Source: Planctomycetota bacterium (GTDB taxonomy: Bacteria; Planctomycetota; Phycisphaerae; UBA1845; UTPLA1). From it: DNA of 5,975 bases. The DNA is taken from the NCBI GenBank assembly GCA_027295245.1, contig JAPULF010000168.1, positions 1 through 5,975 on the forward strand, read 5' to 3'. Shown here piece after piece: positions 5,665-5,975 of the stretch (the stretch's first letter is position 1; every line of letters starts with the position of its first letter). Below the pieces are notes generated by a model that worked only from the letters and a program-made list of their open reading frames with translations, did not search any database and was not told the origin of the DNA. The position numbers were made by a program, and so were the translations under genes.

Positions 5665-5975
5665 GTTGATCGCTCTGGTACATCGCCAGCTTCACCACGC
5701 CGTCGATCTGGCGCAGCCGACCCTCGACTTCGCGACCGTCGTCGCTGCCGCGCGGCCGGACCACGTAGACGTTTGTCTCATGATCGTCGCCGAAATCCAG
5801 AATGCGATTGATCAACCGGAACTCGCGAAACGATCGCCCGATCTCCTGCTCGATCTTCTCGAGTGTAGCCTTGTTCACCCGGTAGGTTACGCGGACGATG
5901 CTCTCCAGCTTTTGCTTTATGCCGTAGTCGGTTGTGTAGAGAATCAAGAGCAGAATCGACACGAAGACCGTCATC
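5651..5975 (-). CDS. C-terminal part of a DUF4956-like membrane protein (5' end outside window)
   Basis: The frame is open at the right edge, so only the last 107-108 residues are seen, ending at TAG 5651-5653. The first visible stretch, TVFVSILLLILYTTDYG, looks like the end of a transmembrane helix. It is followed by a soluble alpha/beta domain: KLESIVRVTYRVNKATLEKIEQEIGRSF, then REFRLINRILDFGDDHETNVYVVR, then EVEGRLRQIDGVVKLAMYQ. This order of strand, helix, strand, strand and short helix, ending in a final strand, resembles the cytoplasmic tail of DUF4956 proteins, which have several N-terminal membrane helices. The family has no firmly known activity but often lies beside CotH-like and VTC-type polyphosphate polymerase genes. 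The 14-base overlap with cotH supports co-translation. The M at the window edge is probably internal. Another membrane family with a similar ACT-like tail (for example MgtC/SapB) remains possible. Confidence 0.55.
   Translation of the reverse strand, partial: MTVFVSILLLILYTTDYGIKQKLESIVRVTYRVNKATLEKIEQEIGRSFREFRLINRILDFGDDHETNVYVVRPRGSDDGREVEGRLRQIDGVVKLAMYQSDQHAPF

Overview
This 5,975-base window is moderately GC-rich (about 60% by eye) and reads as ordinary chromosomal DNA from a Gram-negative-type bacterium. It carries the end of a futalosine-pathway menaquinone gene, a cold-shock gene, an alanine aminotransferase of the long eukaryote-like kind, a double zinc-ribbon protein, and a CotH-kinase-like/beta-helix membrane-anchored protein beside a DUF4956-type membrane protein. 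This mix fits Planctomycetota or a similar deep-branching phylum, but that placement is an inference and is not proven by the sequence. I see no tRNA, rRNA, CRISPR array, insertion sequence or phage gene.

Layout. Two genes at the left read rightward: the 3' end of a probable mqnE (1-217), then a 67-residue cold-shock protein (491-694) with a well-formed extended -10 promoter (341-369) and a leader of about 115 nt. Four genes from the right edge read leftward: a DUF4956-like protein (5651 to beyond 5975), the 852-residue CotH-like/beta-helix protein (3106-5664) overlapping it by 14 bases, a 116-residue double zinc-ribbon protein with a 16-glycine linker (2445-2795), and a 482-residue alanine aminotransferase (821-2269). 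The two sets converge at 695-820, where a strong hairpin (752-783) probably serves both as a terminator.

How the genes relate. The DUF4956 and CotH-like genes overlap and form one transcription unit. They probably act together at the cell envelope: CotH-fold proteins include atypical secreted protein kinases, and DUF4956, CotH and VTC-type polyphosphate polymerase genes are often neighbours. The zinc-ribbon and aminotransferase genes share direction but are separated from cotH by 310 bases and from each other by 175 bases, so they may be transcribed separately. The cold-shock gene is a self-contained unit.

The part most worth following up is the CotH-like/DUF4956 pair. The CotH-like protein carries a C-terminal right-handed beta-helix whose coils keep an exact 22-residue register over six turns. 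Its 3' coding end contains a perfect 24-base palindrome. Translation starts of the aminotransferase and zinc-ribbon genes were moved inward from the longest reading frames, because well-placed Shine-Dalgarno sequences precede the inner ATGs.
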